Positions 33,385-41,538 are shown, numbered from the stretch's first letter. The stretch is 45,816 nucleotides of DNA from CAYZJV01 sp964478945 (GCA_964478945.1 CAYZJV010000019.1:1-45816); one strand, 5' to 3'. A program made the numbers and translations. Notes: generated by a model not told the origin, from the sequence alone.

Positions 33385-33436
33385 GGTTTCATCTCCTTGC
33401 TGTAGTTTATGCGATGCAGACTGCATCCATGAAAAA

Positions 33437-33465
33437 ATAATAGTAACTATTACTGTTTTATGCAA
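33437..33465 (-). promoter_or_regulatory. promoter of the peroxiredoxin gene
   Basis: On the minus strand: TTGCAT (33460-33465), 17-bp spacer, TATTAT (33437-33442). The palindrome at 33438-33452 covers the -10 box and part of the spacer. Confidence 0.65.
33438..33452. promoter_or_regulatory. Fur/PerR-type operator, perfect 7-1-7 palindrome
   Basis: TAATAGT-A-ACTATTA is a perfect 15-bp palindrome with the 7-1-7 geometry of Per and Fur boxes (PerR consensus TTATAATNATTATAA). It overlaps the peroxiredoxin -10, consistent with repression relieved by peroxide. Confidence 0.7.
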
Positions 33466-33496
33466 GTGGAGAATTGCCCAAACCTCCACAAACCGC

Positions 33497-33509
33497 GTGA
33501 CAATGTCAC
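33497..33509. promoter_or_regulatory. GTGACA-A-TGTCAC palindrome, possible Crp/Fnr site
   Basis: Perfect 6-1-6 palindrome in the divergent peroxiredoxin/thioredoxin region, centred about 73 bp upstream of the predicted peroxiredoxin start and ~49 bp upstream of the thioredoxin start. The half-site resembles TGTGA of Crp-family operators, but the spacing is one base short of the Crp consensus. A Crp/Fnr gene lies 0.5 kb away. Confidence 0.4.
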
Positions 33510-33517
33510 ATACACAA

Positions 33518-33545
33518 TTGACCTTGTTCACTATGATTCGATACA
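33518..33545 (+). promoter_or_regulatory. promoter of thioredoxin
   Basis: TTGACC (33518-33523), 16-bp spacer, GATACA (33540-33545); about 40 nt of leader precede the ATG at 33594. Confidence 0.5.
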
Positions 33546-33593
33546 CAATGATTGATAAAGGAATGGGCGATAGTCCTCCATAGGAGAAATAAA

Positions 33594-33911
33594 ATGATTA
33601 CACATGTCACCGAAGATACATTCGAGAAAGAGGTGCTCCAGTCGGAAGTACCGGTACTGGTCGATTTCTGGGCCGCTTGGTGCGGACCTTGTAGAATACA
33701 GGGAGAGATTCTCGATGCGTTCGACAAGGATATCGAGGGATCGAAGGCGAAGATCTGCAAAGTCGATGTCGATACCGAACAGAATCTCGCGTACGATTAC
33801 CAAGTGATGAGCATCCCCACCATGATCGCATTCAAGGATGGCAAGGTGCTCACCAAGCAGGTGGGAGTCCGCAACGAGAAGCTGTTGCGCACGATGCTGG
33901 GCATCGCGTGA
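33594..33911 (+). CDS. trxA: thioredoxin
   Basis: A 105-residue thiol-disulfide carrier. The active site is FWAAWCGPC (C30, C33), and the cis-proline is in MSIPTMIAFKDG. After the active site the usual Ala-Pro is replaced (RIQGEILD), a small departure from classical Trx. AGGAGAAATAAA precedes the ATG at 33594. It is reduced by TrxB (24665) and probably recycles the divergent peroxiredoxin. A strong terminator follows. Confidence 0.94.
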   Translation: MITHVTEDTFEKEVLQSEVPVLVDFWAAWCGPCRIQGEILDAFDKDIEGSKAKICKVDVDTEQNLAYDYQVMSIPTMIAFKDGKVLTKQVGVRNEKLLRTMLGIA

Positions 33912-33932
33912 CGATTGCACCTAATGAAATGA

Positions 33933-33962
33933 GGGGACCGCTTCGACACGGTCCCCGTTTTT
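33933..33962. terminator. bidirectional terminator between trxA and the Crp/Fnr gene
   Basis: Perfect 8-bp stem GGGGACCG / CGGTCCCC (33933-33940 and 33949-33956) with an 8-nt loop, followed by GTTTTT on the plus strand. It lies between convergent genes. Confidence 0.88.
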
Positions 33963-33968
33963 CCCTCT

Positions 33969-34643
33969 TCAGGTGAGCTCGTAGAGGCCTTCACGGTCGA
34001 TCAGGGAGATTCCCCCACGGGAAAGTTTTACCAGACCATCCTCTTGGAACCTGCTGAGCATTCTGGTGACGACTTCCCTGGCGGTTCCAAGATCCCTTGC
34101 GATCGCATCATGGGTAATTGGGAACGAATCGTCTTGGGCGATCGCTGCAGCTTCGAGCAGATGCATCGCAAGTCTTCGGTCGAAGCTCATGAACACCACC
34201 TGTTCCACCACCCACATCACATCACTGAAGCGGGAAGAGACCAGCTGGTTGGTGAAATCCTGGACAAGGGTATTTGTAGTACCCACCTGCTGGTAGGCAT
34301 CCGTCGCCACCCTGAGCATGGTGGTCTCCTTCTCAGCCTGCACATGGACATCGAAGGTGATGTTGCGTATAAGGCATGACGCGGAAAGGACGCACACATC
34401 ACGTTCGAACAGACGATAGAGGGTGATCTCCTTCCCCGTTTCACTGATGATGTAGATGCGCAGTTGGCCCGACAGGACCATCAACAATCCGGTACATTTG
34501 TTGCGGTCTTCGTGGACTATCGCTCCCTTGCCATGGGTGAACCTGATGGTACCGTCGGCGATGGTTCGCTTTTCCTTCTCATCGAGCTCCTTCCAAAATG
34601 GAAAATTCTCCTCAAGGGCCTGGAAATCCTGTTGTTCGAGCAT
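33969..34643 (-). CDS. Crp/Fnr family transcription regulator
   Basis: A 224-residue regulator. The cyclic-nucleotide-binding-type beta-roll (about 25-130) has CTGLLMVLSGQLRIYIISETGKEITLYRLFERDVCVLSASCLI. The C-terminal winged helix (about 150-220) has FPITHDAIARDLGTAREVVTRMLSRFQEDGLVKLSRGGISL, whose recognition helix (TAREVVTRML) fits the family. The N terminus lacks an Fnr-type Cys cluster, so an iron-sulfur oxygen sensor of that kind is unlikely. AAGGAG precedes the ATG at 34643; the upstream extension is not needed. It follows the feo genes by 72 bp and may be cotranscribed with them. Its targets may include the nearby trx/peroxiredoxin region. Confidence 0.88.
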   Translation of the reverse strand: MLEQQDFQALEENFPFWKELDEKEKRTIADGTIRFTHGKGAIVHEDRNKCTGLLMVLSGQLRIYIISETGKEITLYRLFERDVCVLSASCLIRNITFDVHVQAEKETTMLRVATDAYQQVGTTNTLVQDFTNQLVSSRFSDVMWVVEQVVFMSFDRRLAMHLLEAAAIAQDDSFPITHDAIARDLGTAREVVTRMLSRFQEDGLVKLSRGGISLIDREGLYELT

Positions 34644-34715
34644 CCGCGGTCTCCTTACGATGTTCCATGATATCCAAAATGTCCACGGCACTCAAGGCAC
34701 ACGTTTGAAATATGC

Positions 34716-34865
34716 TCAATCCGATCGCTTCCCGCAGGCGTACGGGCAGGTGGCACAACCGCTGTGGCAACCACCCGTTCCCTTCTTCCTTGACTTGATT
34801 TGTCGGTATACGATTGCTCCGAGTGTTCCGAACACCACTATCGAGACCAATATGTTGGCAAGCAT
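34716..34865 (-). CDS. FeoB-associated Cys-rich membrane peptide
   Basis: A 49-residue gene. One N-terminal membrane helix (about residues 3-20, ANILVSIVVFGTLGAIVY) is followed by a basic stretch and a Cys-rich tail, CHSGCATCPYACGK. This is the pattern of the small Cys-rich proteins found downstream of feoB in many bacteria, taking the place of FeoC. GGAGG precedes the ATG by 5 nt and overlaps the end of feoB, 9 bp away, so the two are coupled. A role in the Fe2+ transport complex is inferred from context. Confidence 0.85.
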   Translation of the reverse strand: MLANILVSIVVFGTLGAIVYRQIKSRKKGTGGCHSGCATCPYACGKRSD

Positions 34866-34874
34866 GACTACCTC

Positions 34875-36896
34875 CTACAGGAATATGAGCGAACCGACCT
34901 GGTACACCAGCAATGCCGCGGCATAGGCCACTCCGGTTTGGAACAGGATCGCGGTCCATGTCCATTTCGCACTTTGCATCTCACGTCTGGTGGCACCGAT
35001 GGCGGCGGCACAGGGTGCTGCGAACAGGGTGAACACCATGAATGCATAGGCGCTGACCGCATTGAAATAGGTTCCGATCGATGCGAGTAGGGTAGGATCT
35101 CCCTCGGCTACATTTCCCAAGCCCAGAACGATACCGAATGTGGCGACGATCGTCTCCTTCGCCAGCAGACCGGTGATCGTGGCCACCGCGACTTCCCAAG
35201 AACCGAATCCGAGTGGAGTGAACAACGGTGCGATCAACCTGCCGATCGAGGCGAGGATGCTCTGTTGGGTCTCGACCAATTGGAACGACCAACTGGTGGA
35301 CTGTAGTATCCAGATACCCGCAGAAGCGACCGCGATGATCGTTCCAGCCTTCTTGATGAATTGTTTCCCCCGGTCCCACATGTGGATGGCCACTCCCTTG
35401 AGTCGAGGAATATGGTAGGACGGCAGTTCCATGACGAAAGGAGCCGGTTCTCCAGCGAAGGCCTTGGTCCGCTTGAGTACGATTCCCGAGAGGATCACAG
35501 CCAAGATACCCACCAGATACATCGAAGAGGCGATCCATGCGCTGTTGGGGAAGAAGGATCCCACCAGAAGCGCAAAGACCGGCAGCTTCGCACCACAGGG
35601 AATGAATGGGGTGAGCATCACCGTCATCCTCCGATCCCTCAAGTTTTCGATGGTCCTGCTCGCCATGATCGCAGGTACCGAACAACCGGTGCCGATGAGC
35701 ATCGGTATGAAGGACTTTCCACTCAAGCCGAATTTTCTGAATATCCTGTCCATGATGAAGGCGACCCGGGCCATATACCCGACATCCTCCATCAGTGAGA
35801 GGAAGAAGAATAGGATCATCATCTGGGGTACAAACGTCAATACCGAACCGACACCCGCGATGATTCCATCGACCACCAATCCCACCAACCATTCACCGGT
35901 TCCGATCGCTTGCAGTCCAAGGGCAATATTGGCGCCGATGAGATCCGTGAACAACCACTCGATCCAACCTATGAACAGGTCTCCCACACTTTGAATCGCC
36001 ACATAATAGACTCCCCACATCACCAGGAAGAAGATCGGCAAGGCCAGCCATCTATTGGTGACGATCCTGTCGATCTTGTCGCTTGTGGTAAGACTCCCCG
36101 CTATTCGGGCCCGTTTGTGGCACGCATCGGTGATCTTGGTGAGGTATTCGTACCTGTCATTGGTTACGATGCTTTCTGCGCTATCATCAAGCTCTGCTTC
36201 AGTTGCCTCCACCACCGCTGCAATGGCGTGGGAGGTTTCGGCGTCCAGCTTGAGTCTCTGGAGAACCTTTTGATCCCTTTCGAAGAGTTTCACCGTAAAC
36301 CAACGGAGTGTTTGTGGGGGGACCTTGCCTTCAAGTTGGGATGCGATCGAACCCAATGCCTTTTCAACTGGGGGACTGAAGCGGGCGTGTTTTGCCTTGC
36401 TCTCGGCTCGTTCGATCATCTCGACAGCCGTCTTCACCAGTTCCTTCAATCCCACTCGGGTGACGGCCGAGGTTTCCACGATCGGACAGCCCAATTGCTC
36501 TGCAAGTCGCTTCGTGTCGATTTGATCACCATTCCTTCTGGTCACATCGATCATATTGAGAGCGATCAGCACGGGAATACCGGTTTCGATCAACTGGGTG
36601 GTGAGGTAGAGGTTTCTCTCCAAATTCGTGGCATCGACCACATTGATGATGAGATCGGGATTTCCGTCGATAAGAAAGTCCCGCGTCACCACCTCTTCAA
36701 GAGTGTAGGGCGAGAGGGAGTAGATGCCCGGCAAATCGACCACTTGGTGGCGTTTGTCTCCCTTGATGTATCCCTCTTTCTTTTCCACCGTCACTCCGGG
36801 CCAGTTGCCCACATACTGGGTGCTGCCGGTGAGTTCGTTGAATATCGAAGTCTTGCCTGAGTTGGGATTTCCAGCCAAGGCCACGGTATGTGCCAT
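34875..36896 (-). CDS. feoB: ferrous iron transport protein B
   Basis: A 673-residue Fe2+ importer. The N-terminal G domain has G1 GNPNSGKTSIFN, G3 DLPGIYSL, G4 ALNMIDVT and the helical GDI region. The membrane part carries two Gate domains (MARVAFIMDRIFRKFGLSGKSFIPMLIGTGCSVPAIMASRTI and VAVATITGLLAKETIVATFGI). The ATG at 36896 has AAGGAG six bases upstream; the open frame seven codons longer would start before this site. A GTTAG-type operator lies immediately upstream. It works with two FeoA proteins and the Cys-rich peptide. Confidence 0.97.
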   Translation of the reverse strand: MAHTVALAGNPNSGKTSIFNELTGSTQYVGNWPGVTVEKKEGYIKGDKRHQVVDLPGIYSLSPYTLEEVVTRDFLIDGNPDLIINVVDATNLERNLYLTTQLIETGIPVLIALNMIDVTRRNGDQIDTKRLAEQLGCPIVETSAVTRVGLKELVKTAVEMIERAESKAKHARFSPPVEKALGSIASQLEGKVPPQTLRWFTVKLFERDQKVLQRLKLDAETSHAIAAVVEATEAELDDSAESIVTNDRYEYLTKITDACHKRARIAGSLTTSDKIDRIVTNRWLALPIFFLVMWGVYYVAIQSVGDLFIGWIEWLFTDLIGANIALGLQAIGTGEWLVGLVVDGIIAGVGSVLTFVPQMMILFFFLSLMEDVGYMARVAFIMDRIFRKFGLSGKSFIPMLIGTGCSVPAIMASRTIENLRDRRMTVMLTPFIPCGAKLPVFALLVGSFFPNSAWIASSMYLVGILAVILSGIVLKRTKAFAGEPAPFVMELPSYHIPRLKGVAIHMWDRGKQFIKKAGTIIAVASAGIWILQSTSWSFQLVETQQSILASIGRLIAPLFTPLGFGSWEVAVATITGLLAKETIVATFGIVLGLGNVAEGDPTLLASIGTYFNAVSAYAFMVFTLFAAPCAAAIGATRREMQSAKWTWTAILFQTGVAYAAALLVYQVGSLIFL

Positions 36897-36908
36897 AAGG
36901 TACTCCTT

Positions 36909-36926
36909 TGTTAGCAAAGACTAACA
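36909..36926. promoter_or_regulatory. metal-regulator operator upstream of feoB, copy 1
   Basis: TGTTAGCAAAGACTAACA: a 6-6-6 inverted repeat between feoA and feoB, just before the feoB ribosome site. It shares GTTAG-N6-CTAAC with the site upstream of the first feoA. The half-site resembles DtxR/IdeR-type boxes. Confidence 0.6.
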
Positions 36927-36955
36927 TTTAATGCCAATAAAAAATGGTGGGGCGG

Positions 36956-37183
36956 TTATCCAACCAATTCCACCATCACGTTGTGTGCATCCGATTTTCT
37001 CAATGAGAGTTCATACCCGCGTACGGTCACTTCGATGGGATCCCCCAGAGGCGCGACCTTCCTGACATCAATCGCACAACCCTTGGTGATCCCCATGTCC
37101 ATAATCCTACGCATGGTTGGACCGGCACCACCCACTTTCCGTACGACCACGGTAGTCCCGGGTCGTGCTTCTCCCAATGTCAT
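36956..37183 (-). CDS. feoA: FeoA family protein
   Basis: About 75 residues, an SH3-like FeoA domain (GEARPGTTVVVRKVGGAGPTMRRIMDMGITKGCAIDVRKVAPLGDPIEVTVRGYELSLRKSDAHNVMVEL). The motif MGITKG and the GYELSLRKSDA segment are diagnostic. FeoA is a cytoplasmic partner of FeoB. The ATG at 37183 has GGAG six bases upstream; an ATG five codons earlier overlaps the preceding feoA stop and is also possible. Confidence 0.9.
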   Translation of the reverse strand: MTLGEARPGTTVVVRKVGGAGPTMRRIMDMGITKGCAIDVRKVAPLGDPIEVTVRGYELSLRKSDAHNVMVELVG

Positions 37184-37194
37184 CGTGTGCTCCT

Positions 37195-37404
37195 TCATAC
37201 TTGGATTCGTTGCGCCATGGAACGATCCAACGCAATTCTGGAATTCTTCACGGAAAGTATCAGATTTCCTCCGTTCTCGGCAACAACGGTAACCGATTCG
37301 CCGGTGGTGAATCCGAGGCTTCCCAAGAATTTCCTGGTCTCGTCCTTGCCTTGGATGGCTTTGATTGCGGCCGATTGTCCGACCTTGATGAATGTCAAAG
37401 GCAT
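37195..37404 (-). CDS. feoA: FeoA family protein, first of two
   Basis: A 69-residue FeoA domain (IKVGQSAAIKAIQGKDETRKFLGSLGFTTGESVTVVAENGGNLILSVKNSRIALDRSMAQRIQV), recognisable from FLGSLGFTTGESVTV and the NSRIALDRSMA ending. It is divergent in sequence from the second FeoA. GAGGAG lies about 10 nt before the ATG. It heads the feoA-feoA-feoB-Cys-rich operon and has a promoter and operator about 40-90 bp upstream. Confidence 0.87.
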   Translation of the reverse strand: MPLTFIKVGQSAAIKAIQGKDETRKFLGSLGFTTGESVTVVAENGGNLILSVKNSRIALDRSMAQRIQV

Positions 37405-37439
37405 ACTCGCTGGCTCCTCATACAGGTAACGTTGCAGTA

Positions 37440-37455
37440 GTTAGCTATGACTAAC
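37440..37455. promoter_or_regulatory. metal-regulator operator upstream of the feo operon, copy 2
   Basis: GTTAGCTATGACTAAC shares GTTAG-N6-CTAAC with the feoB site, ten of ten outer bases identical. It lies about 10-25 bp downstream of the feoA -10 box, over the likely transcription start, which fits an iron-dependent repressor. Confidence 0.65.
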
Positions 37456-37465
37456 TCCTACATGG

Positions 37466-37495
37466 ATGGTACACAGCGTATGCACTTCTTGTCAA
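37466..37495 (-). promoter_or_regulatory. promoter of the feo operon
   Basis: On the minus strand: TTGACA (37490-37495), 18-bp spacer, TACCAT (37466-37471). Confidence 0.55.
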
Positions 37496-37530
37496 CTGGT
37501 TTTGTTGACGTGTCACGGAAAATTTGGTTC

Positions 37531-38964
37531 TCAGCCGTTGAATATTCTGTGGGAAGTGGCGAACAGTGGATCCATCGTTGGAGCGAGGTGTCGATAGACA
37601 TCATGGTCAATGCGATCGTACAATGCGGTATGCGCTTCGATCGGTGCAAAACTATCCTTTTCTTTCACCATCATTTCAATTGCTTCCTTTCGATCGCCGT
37701 AGATCCCCAGGGCCAATGAAGTACAAATGGCTGCTCCCAGACTCGCCGAACCATTCACCACATTGCGTCTGGCCGGCAGACCGAACACATCGGCGAATAT
37801 CTGCATGAAAAGGTCTCCATTGGAGCCTCCTCCACTGATGATGAGACGACTTGTCGGTACTCCACGCTCTTCACACATCGCCTGCACATTCCGCTTCATC
37901 GTGAGTGCGATTCCTTCAAGCACCGACCGGAACATGTGGGGGCCCTTATGCCTTCCATCGAAGCCGACCATCATTCCCCGTTCATGCGGGACCGAGGGTC
38001 GGGGTAGCCAATGCAATACGGTGTACAGTCCGTCGGATCCTGCGGGAACTTGTGCTGCCAACTCATTCAAATAGGCCTCAGCTCCCATGTTTCTTTTCTT
38101 GGCCTCATCGACAAGTTCCTTGCCCATCAAGTCCTTGATCCAAGTGACCGTCGACATCCCACGCCTGATACCATCGCTCTCATAGATGAATTGGCCCGGA
38201 ACCGCCCCTGGATTGCTCCAATACGAGGTGGTGTCGGCACGGTAGGAATCCCCCACCATCATCGAGGTGATGTAGGTTCCAAGCGACACCAAGACTGTCC
38301 CATCATTGACCAATCCCGATCCCAGACCCTCGACTGCCTTGTCGTTGGCTGTCGAAACCACAGGAATTCCCTCGGGGATCCCTGTGGCCTTGCTTGCTTC
38401 GGCTGTGACGGTTCCAAGTACGGTGGAGGGATCGACGAGTTGGAACAACATGCTCCGTGGTGTGGTATAGGCAGCGAATTGTTGAGGGTCGTCATACCAT
38501 TCGAGGGTCTCGGGATCGATCGGCCATGGACCCACGTAATTGGCCCTGGTATCCTTGGTCTCTCCGGTGAGTCGATGCGTAAGGTACCCTGTGGCAGTGG
38601 TCACGTAGCGTACCGCGTCATTTTCATGCTCATAGGGTGAAGCGAGTCTCGCATCCATCCAGTTCTGCACGGGACTGGCAAGGGATCCATCTTCGGTCAA
38701 AAGGGCCCTACAGCATCGTATGGAGCCGAGTCCCACTCCCACGATACTGTTCGGATCACCTTGAAACGTTTCGAACAGCACTTTGCAGGCTTTCTGCAGG
38801 CTGGTCCACAGATCGTCGTCGGGATGTTCGGCTTTTCCCCCATCGGACAGATGAAGGGGTCGTAGGCGAACCGTTTGGGAACAAATCTCGTTGCCTTCCA
38901 GATCGAAGATGGAAACCTTGGTGCTTTGGGTTCCGCCGTCCAGTGCCAATAGGTGGCTTTGCAT
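37531..38964 (-). CDS. FGGY-family carbohydrate kinase
   Basis: A 477-residue sugar kinase with two actin-like domains. The phosphate loop is LLALDGGTQSTKVSIFDLEG, and the C-terminal FGGY signature is LIISGGGSNGDLFMQIFADVFGLPARR, followed by SASLGAAICTSLALG. The relatives include xylulokinase and other sugar or polyol kinases; the substrate cannot be fixed by eye. GGAGGAACTCC precedes the ATG at 38964. It is the last gene of the RpiR-associated operon, 11 bp after the dehydrogenase, and probably phosphorylates the product of the upstream oxidations. Confidence 0.9.
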   Translation of the reverse strand: MQSHLLALDGGTQSTKVSIFDLEGNEICSQTVRLRPLHLSDGGKAEHPDDDLWTSLQKACKVLFETFQGDPNSIVGVGLGSIRCCRALLTEDGSLASPVQNWMDARLASPYEHENDAVRYVTTATGYLTHRLTGETKDTRANYVGPWPIDPETLEWYDDPQQFAAYTTPRSMLFQLVDPSTVLGTVTAEASKATGIPEGIPVVSTANDKAVEGLGSGLVNDGTVLVSLGTYITSMMVGDSYRADTTSYWSNPGAVPGQFIYESDGIRRGMSTVTWIKDLMGKELVDEAKKRNMGAEAYLNELAAQVPAGSDGLYTVLHWLPRPSVPHERGMMVGFDGRHKGPHMFRSVLEGIALTMKRNVQAMCEERGVPTSRLIISGGGSNGDLFMQIFADVFGLPARRNVVNGSASLGAAICTSLALGIYGDRKEAIEMMVKEKDSFAPIEAHTALYDRIDHDVYRHLAPTMDPLFATSHRIFNG

Positions 38965-38975
38965 GGAGTTCCTCC

Positions 38976-39755
38976 TCAACATGTCAGATACCCACCATCG
39001 ACAGTGAGTACCGTACCATTCACGTAATTCGATGCGCCACTGGCGAGGAAAATGCATGCTCCCATCAAATCGGAAGTCAGACCCCATCTGTTCGCAGGGA
39101 TGTGGGCCAGAATTTCGGAATTCCGTTTCTCATCGCTGCGCGTCTTCTCGGTGAGTTTGGTCGCAAAGTATCCCGGAGCAAGGGCATTCACCTGAATATT
39201 GAATTGGGCGAGTTCATCGCACATCGCCTTGGTCAATCCCACGATTCCATGTTTGGTGGTGGCGTAGGCTGGTGACCATTTGCCGCCGAGGAAAGAATAG
39301 ATTGAAGCGATGTTCACGATTTTCCCATACCCCTGTCGAATCATATATTTGCAGGATTCGTGGGTCATGTCGAAGGCCGCGGTGAGATTTACCGCGACCA
39401 TACGTTCCCACTCCTTCCGAGTGAATTGGGTCACGTCCTCGATATTGATCGAGATGCCGGCACAATTGACGAGAATATCGATGCTTCCCCAAGTATCGAC
39501 ACAGGATTTCACCACCCGGGCACATTCGCCCTCCATGGTGATGTCACCATGTACATGAAGGTATTCGACCCGACACTCCTCCACCCATCGTTTGGTCTGG
39601 CCTTCGTCATCGTCGATGCTCACGGTCATCACATTCGCACCGCCTTTGGCAAGTGCGACGGAGAAGGCTTGTCCAAGTCCACTGTTTCCCCCCGTCACGA
39701 GGGCGTTTTTTCCTTCCAATGAGAACAGGTCCATTGAAAAATCGGTGATGTTCAT
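38976..39755 (-). CDS. short-chain dehydrogenase/reductase
   Basis: A 259-residue NAD(P)-dependent oxidoreductase. It has the cofactor loop ALVTGGNSGLGQAF, NCAGIS, the catalytic Ser in NIASIYSF, and Tyr/Lys in SPAYATTKHGIVGLT. The ending ASNYVNGTVLTVDGGYLTC is typical of classical SDRs such as KduD- or gluconate-dehydrogenase-like enzymes. The ATG overlaps the etfA stop (ATGA) and has AAGGAG upstream. In the operon it probably oxidises or reduces a sugar, keto-sugar or polyol. Confidence 0.9.
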   Translation of the reverse strand: MNITDFSMDLFSLEGKNALVTGGNSGLGQAFSVALAKGGANVMTVSIDDDEGQTKRWVEECRVEYLHVHGDITMEGECARVVKSCVDTWGSIDILVNCAGISINIEDVTQFTRKEWERMVAVNLTAAFDMTHESCKYMIRQGYGKIVNIASIYSFLGGKWSPAYATTKHGIVGLTKAMCDELAQFNIQVNALAPGYFATKLTEKTRSDEKRNSEILAHIPANRWGLTSDLMGACIFLASGASNYVNGTVLTVDGGYLTC

Positions 39756-40720
39756 CGTGATTCTCCTTGCTGTGGATCTTGTGAAATCCTTGTGAGTAGC
39801 TTCTCCATGAAATCCTTCGCATCACCTTCCACGACAAGATCCGAAAGAGCGCATATAGGAGCTTTGGAGGAGGTGTTTACGGAAATGATCGTCTCAATGC
39901 GTTGCATTCCTTCCACATGTTGTATCGCACCGTCGATTCCTATCGCGATATAGAGTTTGGGACTTACGATTTTACCAGATTGACCGACTTGGATGCTTCT
40001 TGGTGCGATTCCTTGATCGACCAGCTTCCGGCTGGCCGAAACTTCACCACCCAATGCATCCGCCAGCTGCGTGAGGAGTGCAAAATGCTTTTTGGCTCCA
40101 CCGCCACCCGAAACCAGTATATCGCTTTTGCGGATATCATAGTGGAGAGGCTTCTTCTCAGTGGATAGCAAACGGATCGAACTCTTGGAGCGTGTTCCCG
40201 TCTCGAAGTGGTGCACTTGGGTCGCAAAGGAGGGAGCTTTCGAGTACCGGCACTGTCCGGGATGCACGCTCATCATGAGAGGTCCATCGCCCACCGCCCC
40301 TATCGCCGCCATGATATTGCCCGAGTAGGCACTGCGCAGCATCAGTGGTCGATCACCGTCGTTCTTCACCTCCACCACATCGGCCACAAGTCCCGTATGC
40401 AACCTTCTGGCGATGCGTGGTGCGAGCATCCTCCCCACCCGGGTGGCTGGAACGAGTATGCAATCGAAGTTGAACTTTGCATGCAGATCCTCCACGGCAT
40501 CGCACATGGCTGGGATATCGATCATGCCGGAACCAGATGGCTTCGGTCTATACACATGGTGAAAATGTCCGAAAAGCGAATCATCACATGCTTCGAAGGC
40601 AAGAAGGAACAATGTAGGAGACCCTTCTCCATACAACGGTTCGATAAGGGAAAGGACAGAAGTGGTCTCTCCACACTGTTCGGAATCCTGTACCACCAGG
40701 ATATGTGTAGTGTCAGACAT
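39752..40720 (-). CDS. etfA: electron transfer flavoprotein subunit alpha
   Basis: About 322 residues. The N-terminal alpha/beta domain is DTTHILVVQDSE to VPATRVGRMLAPRIARRLHTGLVADVVE. The C-terminal FAD-binding domain has GGEVSASRKLVDQGIAPRSIQVGQSGKIVSPKLYIAIGIDGAIQHVEGM and VNTSSKAPICALSDLVVEGDA. ETF passes electrons from flavin dehydrogenases. The start at 40720 overlaps etfB by 8 bp and has GGAGG upstream. The neighbouring AGPS-like flavoprotein is its probable electron donor. Confidence 0.93.
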   Translation of the reverse strand: MSDTTHILVVQDSEQCGETTSVLSLIEPLYGEGSPTLFLLAFEACDDSLFGHFHHVYRPKPSGSGMIDIPAMCDAVEDLHAKFNFDCILVPATRVGRMLAPRIARRLHTGLVADVVEVKNDGDRPLMLRSAYSGNIMAAIGAVGDGPLMMSVHPGQCRYSKAPSFATQVHHFETGTRSKSSIRLLSTEKKPLHYDIRKSDILVSGGGGAKKHFALLTQLADALGGEVSASRKLVDQGIAPRSIQVGQSGKIVSPKLYIAIGIDGAIQHVEGMQRIETIISVNTSSKAPICALSDLVVEGDAKDFMEKLLTRISQDPQQGESR

Positions 40721-41519
40721 ATCCCCGTTCCTCCAGAAATGAATGGACCGCATCGATTCCCGCATCATCGGTATGCACGATCTTACCTGCACGAGTGTGG
40801 TGGTGCTTGGCATAGGTGTGCACGACCTGTGTGAGCGAACCGGAAAGACCGATTTCATCAGGTGCGCAATGCAAGGTAGCGTTGGTCACAAAGGTGAGCT
40901 TGTCCGAAACATCCTTGTCGAAATCTTCATAGGCGATGTAGGGGAGGGCATACCCGCTGGCACGGGCAAGGGCCAATATTCCCGGCATGCCCATCGCATA
41001 GGTGCGCAGGTATTGCTCATCCTCTATCGTAAACACGGCTTCGGCGCTATCAAGACTTTCGATAGCGATGATGTCCTGCATCTGATCCATACCGAGCACC
41101 TCGGCCAACTGGGCAGGTACATGTGAGGTGGCTCCATCGAGGGATCTCGTCCCCGTGAGCAGGCAATCGAACTTTCTGGATTCCAGGTACTTGCCCAAAA
41201 TGGTGCTGGTGGCATAGGTGTCGCTCCCTGCGAACGCGGGATCGCTGATGATGGTGCCTTCATCGATATCGAGCCGCAGAAGATCCTCCATATGGGGTTT
41301 CACCGAGCGGGGAGCCATGGTGACCACCTCTATGTGGGAGTCGCCATCCTGCTCCTTCATCTTCAAAGCGAAGGACACCGCACAGACATCGTCGGGATTC
41401 AGCACCATCCTGACTTGGTCCCTGCGCACTTCATCCTGAGCATAATCATAGGAGAAACTGTCCACATCGGGAACGAATTTCACCACACACACCATCCTCA
41501 TACCGTTTGTTATATCCAT
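40713..41519 (-). CDS. etfB: electron transfer flavoprotein subunit beta
   Basis: About 262-268 residues. The EtfB fold is visible: MVCVVKFVPDVDSFSYD at the start, MVLNPDDVCAVSFALKMKEQ, VVTMAPRSVKPHMEDLLRLDIDEGTIISDPAFAGSDTYATSTILGKYLE and the C-terminal region. EtfB binds AMP, or FAD in bifurcating ETFs. The family usually starts at the MRMVCVVKFVPD position, so ATG 41501 may be the true start rather than 41519; neither has a strong ribosome site. The gene lies 19 bp after the flavoprotein gene. Confidence 0.92.
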   Translation of the reverse strand: MDITNGMRMVCVVKFVPDVDSFSYDYAQDEVRRDQVRMVLNPDDVCAVSFALKMKEQDGDSHIEVVTMAPRSVKPHMEDLLRLDIDEGTIISDPAFAGSDTYATSTILGKYLESRKFDCLLTGTRSLDGATSHVPAQLAEVLGMDQMQDIIAIESLDSAEAVFTIEDEQYLRTYAMGMPGILALARASGYALPYIAYEDFDKDVSDKLTFVTNATLHCAPDEIGLSGSLTQVVHTYAKHHHTRAGKIVHTDDAGIDAVHSFLEERGYV

Positions 41520-41538
41520 TGCCTAGTCACACGAAGCA

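Noticed and set aside
35910..36860. 316-codon plus-strand frame opposite feoB
   Set aside because: Antisense shadow of the FeoB G domain with no recognisable features.
37491..37509. GTCAAC-N7-GTTGAC inverted repeat over the feo promoter -35
   Set aside because: It arises partly from the TTGACA box itself and has no second copy in the window, so I do not claim it as an operator.
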